From: Candidatus Poribacteria bacterium
GTDB taxonomy: Bacteria; Poribacteria; WGA-4E; B28-G17
Direction: 5' to 3'
NCBI GenBank assembly: GCA_003645735.1
Contig: QNBQ01000099.1
Location: 1-6,628, forward strand
Length of the DNA: 6,628 nt
The notes under the pieces are model-generated. The model made no database searches. It saw nothing but the letters and a program-made list of their open reading frames with translations, and was not told where the DNA came from. The first letter of the stretch is position 1. Each line of letters starts with the position of its first letter. Of the stretch, positions 6,058 to 6,628 are shown piece by piece. The position numbers and the translations under genes are program-made.

Positions 6058-6086
6058 ATTATAGCACACGGCGGCCGGGAATTCAA
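6058..6086 (-). promoter_or_regulatory. Housekeeping-sigma promoter for the yicC operon
   Basis: TTGAAT (6086-6081), a 17-base spacer and TATAAT (6063-6058) lie on the minus strand. TGC directly upstream of the -10 box gives an extended -10 element. The -10 is a six-of-six match and the -35 four of six, in optimal spacing. Transcription would start near 6051-6049, leaving a leader of about 28-30 nt before GTG 6021. The -35 box overlaps the cheB TGA stop (6085-6083), so the promoter lies in the 61-nt gap between the genes. It would let the housekeeping genes be expressed independently of the motility gene upstream. Confidence 0.83.
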
Positions 6087-6628
6087 ATCCGAGGCCGACC
6101 GGCGGCGATCTCCACCAGCCTGCGCGGGATCTCATCCAGGCTCAAAACCTCATCGATGATCCCCGCCTCTATGCACGCCTTGGGCATGCCGAAGACAACG
6201 CACGATTCCTCGTCTTGGGCGATTGTGATCCCTCCGCTCTCCTTAATCCGCCTCATCCCCTCCAACCCGTCGTCCCCCATCCCCGTCAGTATCACCCCCA
6301 CCAGCTTCCCGCCGTAGGCTTTGACAGCCGATTTCATGAGCACGTCGACGGATGGGACGTAGATGATCCCCTCTATTCGGCGTAAGAGCTTGATCACACA
6401 GTTATCGCCCGCTCTCACCACCTTCATATGCCTTCCGCCCGGGGCGAGGATCGCTTTGCCCGGGGTTACCATTTCGCCATCCGATCCTTCAACGACCCTT
6501 ATCCGGCTCATCTCGTTCAATCTCTCGGCCAACGATCCGGTGAAATAAGGCGGCATATGTTGGGCTATCAGGATCGGGAGAGGGAAATCGGGAGGGAGCT
6601 GGGGAATTATGTGCTGAAGCGCCATGGG
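6083..6628 (-). CDS. cheB: Chemotaxis protein-glutamate methylesterase CheB, C-terminal domain (partial, 5' end outside window)
   Basis: The frame is open to the right edge; the last codon in view encodes Pro ahead of MALQ, which fits the end of the GASTGGP-x-AL active-site loop. The visible 181 or so residues are the methylesterase domain that removes methyl groups from, and deamidates, glutamate/glutamine side chains of chemoreceptors. Counting from the Met at 6625, the catalytic His is H23 in LIAQHMP and the catalytic Asp is D119 in LTGMGDDG. APGGRHM (61-67), the PSVDVLMKSA segment (91-100) and IAQDEESCVVFGMPK (135-149) are also family signatures. The catalytic Ser and any N-terminal response-regulator receiver domain would lie outside, so a stand-alone methylesterase (CheB without receiver) cannot be excluded. 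The stop codon overlaps the -35 box of the next operon. Confidence 0.95.
   Translation of the reverse strand, partial: PMALQHIIPQLPPDFPLPILIAQHMPPYFTGSLAERLNEMSRIRVVEGSDGEMVTPGKAILAPGGRHMKVVRAGDNCVIKLLRRIEGIIYVPSVDVLMKSAVKAYGGKLVGVILTGMGDDGLEGMRRIKESGGITIAQDEESCVVFGMPKACIEAGIIDEVLSLDEIPRRLVEIAAGRPRI

Noticed and set aside
6069..6095. CGGCC and GGCCG arms near the end of cheB as a possible terminator
   Set aside because: The stem is only 5 bp with a long loop and no T run follows. The region is better explained as promoter.
1..6628. Mobile element, CRISPR array, tRNA, riboswitch, toxin-antitoxin or new defence system
   Set aside because: All of the window is accounted for by recognisable housekeeping and motility genes with short gaps. 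I saw no direct repeats, transposase motifs, cloverleaf or unexplained gene cluster.

Overview
The window reads as ordinary bacterial chromosome of roughly 55-60% GC from a motile bacterium. Every supported gene lies on the minus strand, so transcription runs from high to low coordinates. Ile is often encoded by ATA and Arg by AGG/AGA (in the rpoZ gene all 9 Ile codons are ATA and 14 of 15 Arg codons are AGR). At this GC content that pattern is usually seen in thermophiles or in certain deep-branching or uncultured phyla. I cannot assign a phylum from the sequence alone.

Layout in transcription order: (1) The right edge holds the 3' part of cheB (methylesterase domain, 6083-6628, 5' end outside). 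(2) Next is a tightly packed housekeeping operon: yicC (5143-6021), gmk (4508-5143), rpoZ (4173-4511), coaBC (2959-4173) and ksgA/rsmA (2160-2975). Its genes overlap by 1 to 17 nt. A clear housekeeping-sigma promoter (TTGAAT-17-TATAAT with an extended -10 TGC) sits at 6086-6058, with its -35 box overlapping the cheB stop codon. (3) A 137-nt intergenic region (2023-2159) holds a 7-bp inverted repeat and an exact match to the sigma-54 consensus (2084-2069). (4) It is followed by the flagellar genes fliL (1507-2022), fliM (486-1499), fliN (117-479) and the first 40 codons of a gene that is most likely fliO (1-120).

How it works together: the fliL-M-N-O block encodes a motor-associated membrane protein, the switch/C-ring proteins and the start of the flagellar export-gate genes. 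The sigma-54 site suggests staged flagellar control of this block. CheB adjusts receptor methylation in chemotaxis. The five-gene block between them covers RNA decay (YicC), GMP to GDP conversion (Gmk), RNA polymerase assembly (omega), coenzyme A synthesis (CoaBC) and 16S rRNA dimethylation (KsgA). It appears to be an independent, constitutively transcribed unit placed inside a motility locus.

I found no mobile element, CRISPR array, tRNA, rRNA, riboswitch or evidence of a new defence or biosynthetic system. The most informative observations are the two contrasting promoters, the housekeeping operon embedded between motility genes, the codon bias, and an LSQ-type sequence at the N-terminus of FliN. 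No gene-free stretch exceeds 300 bases.
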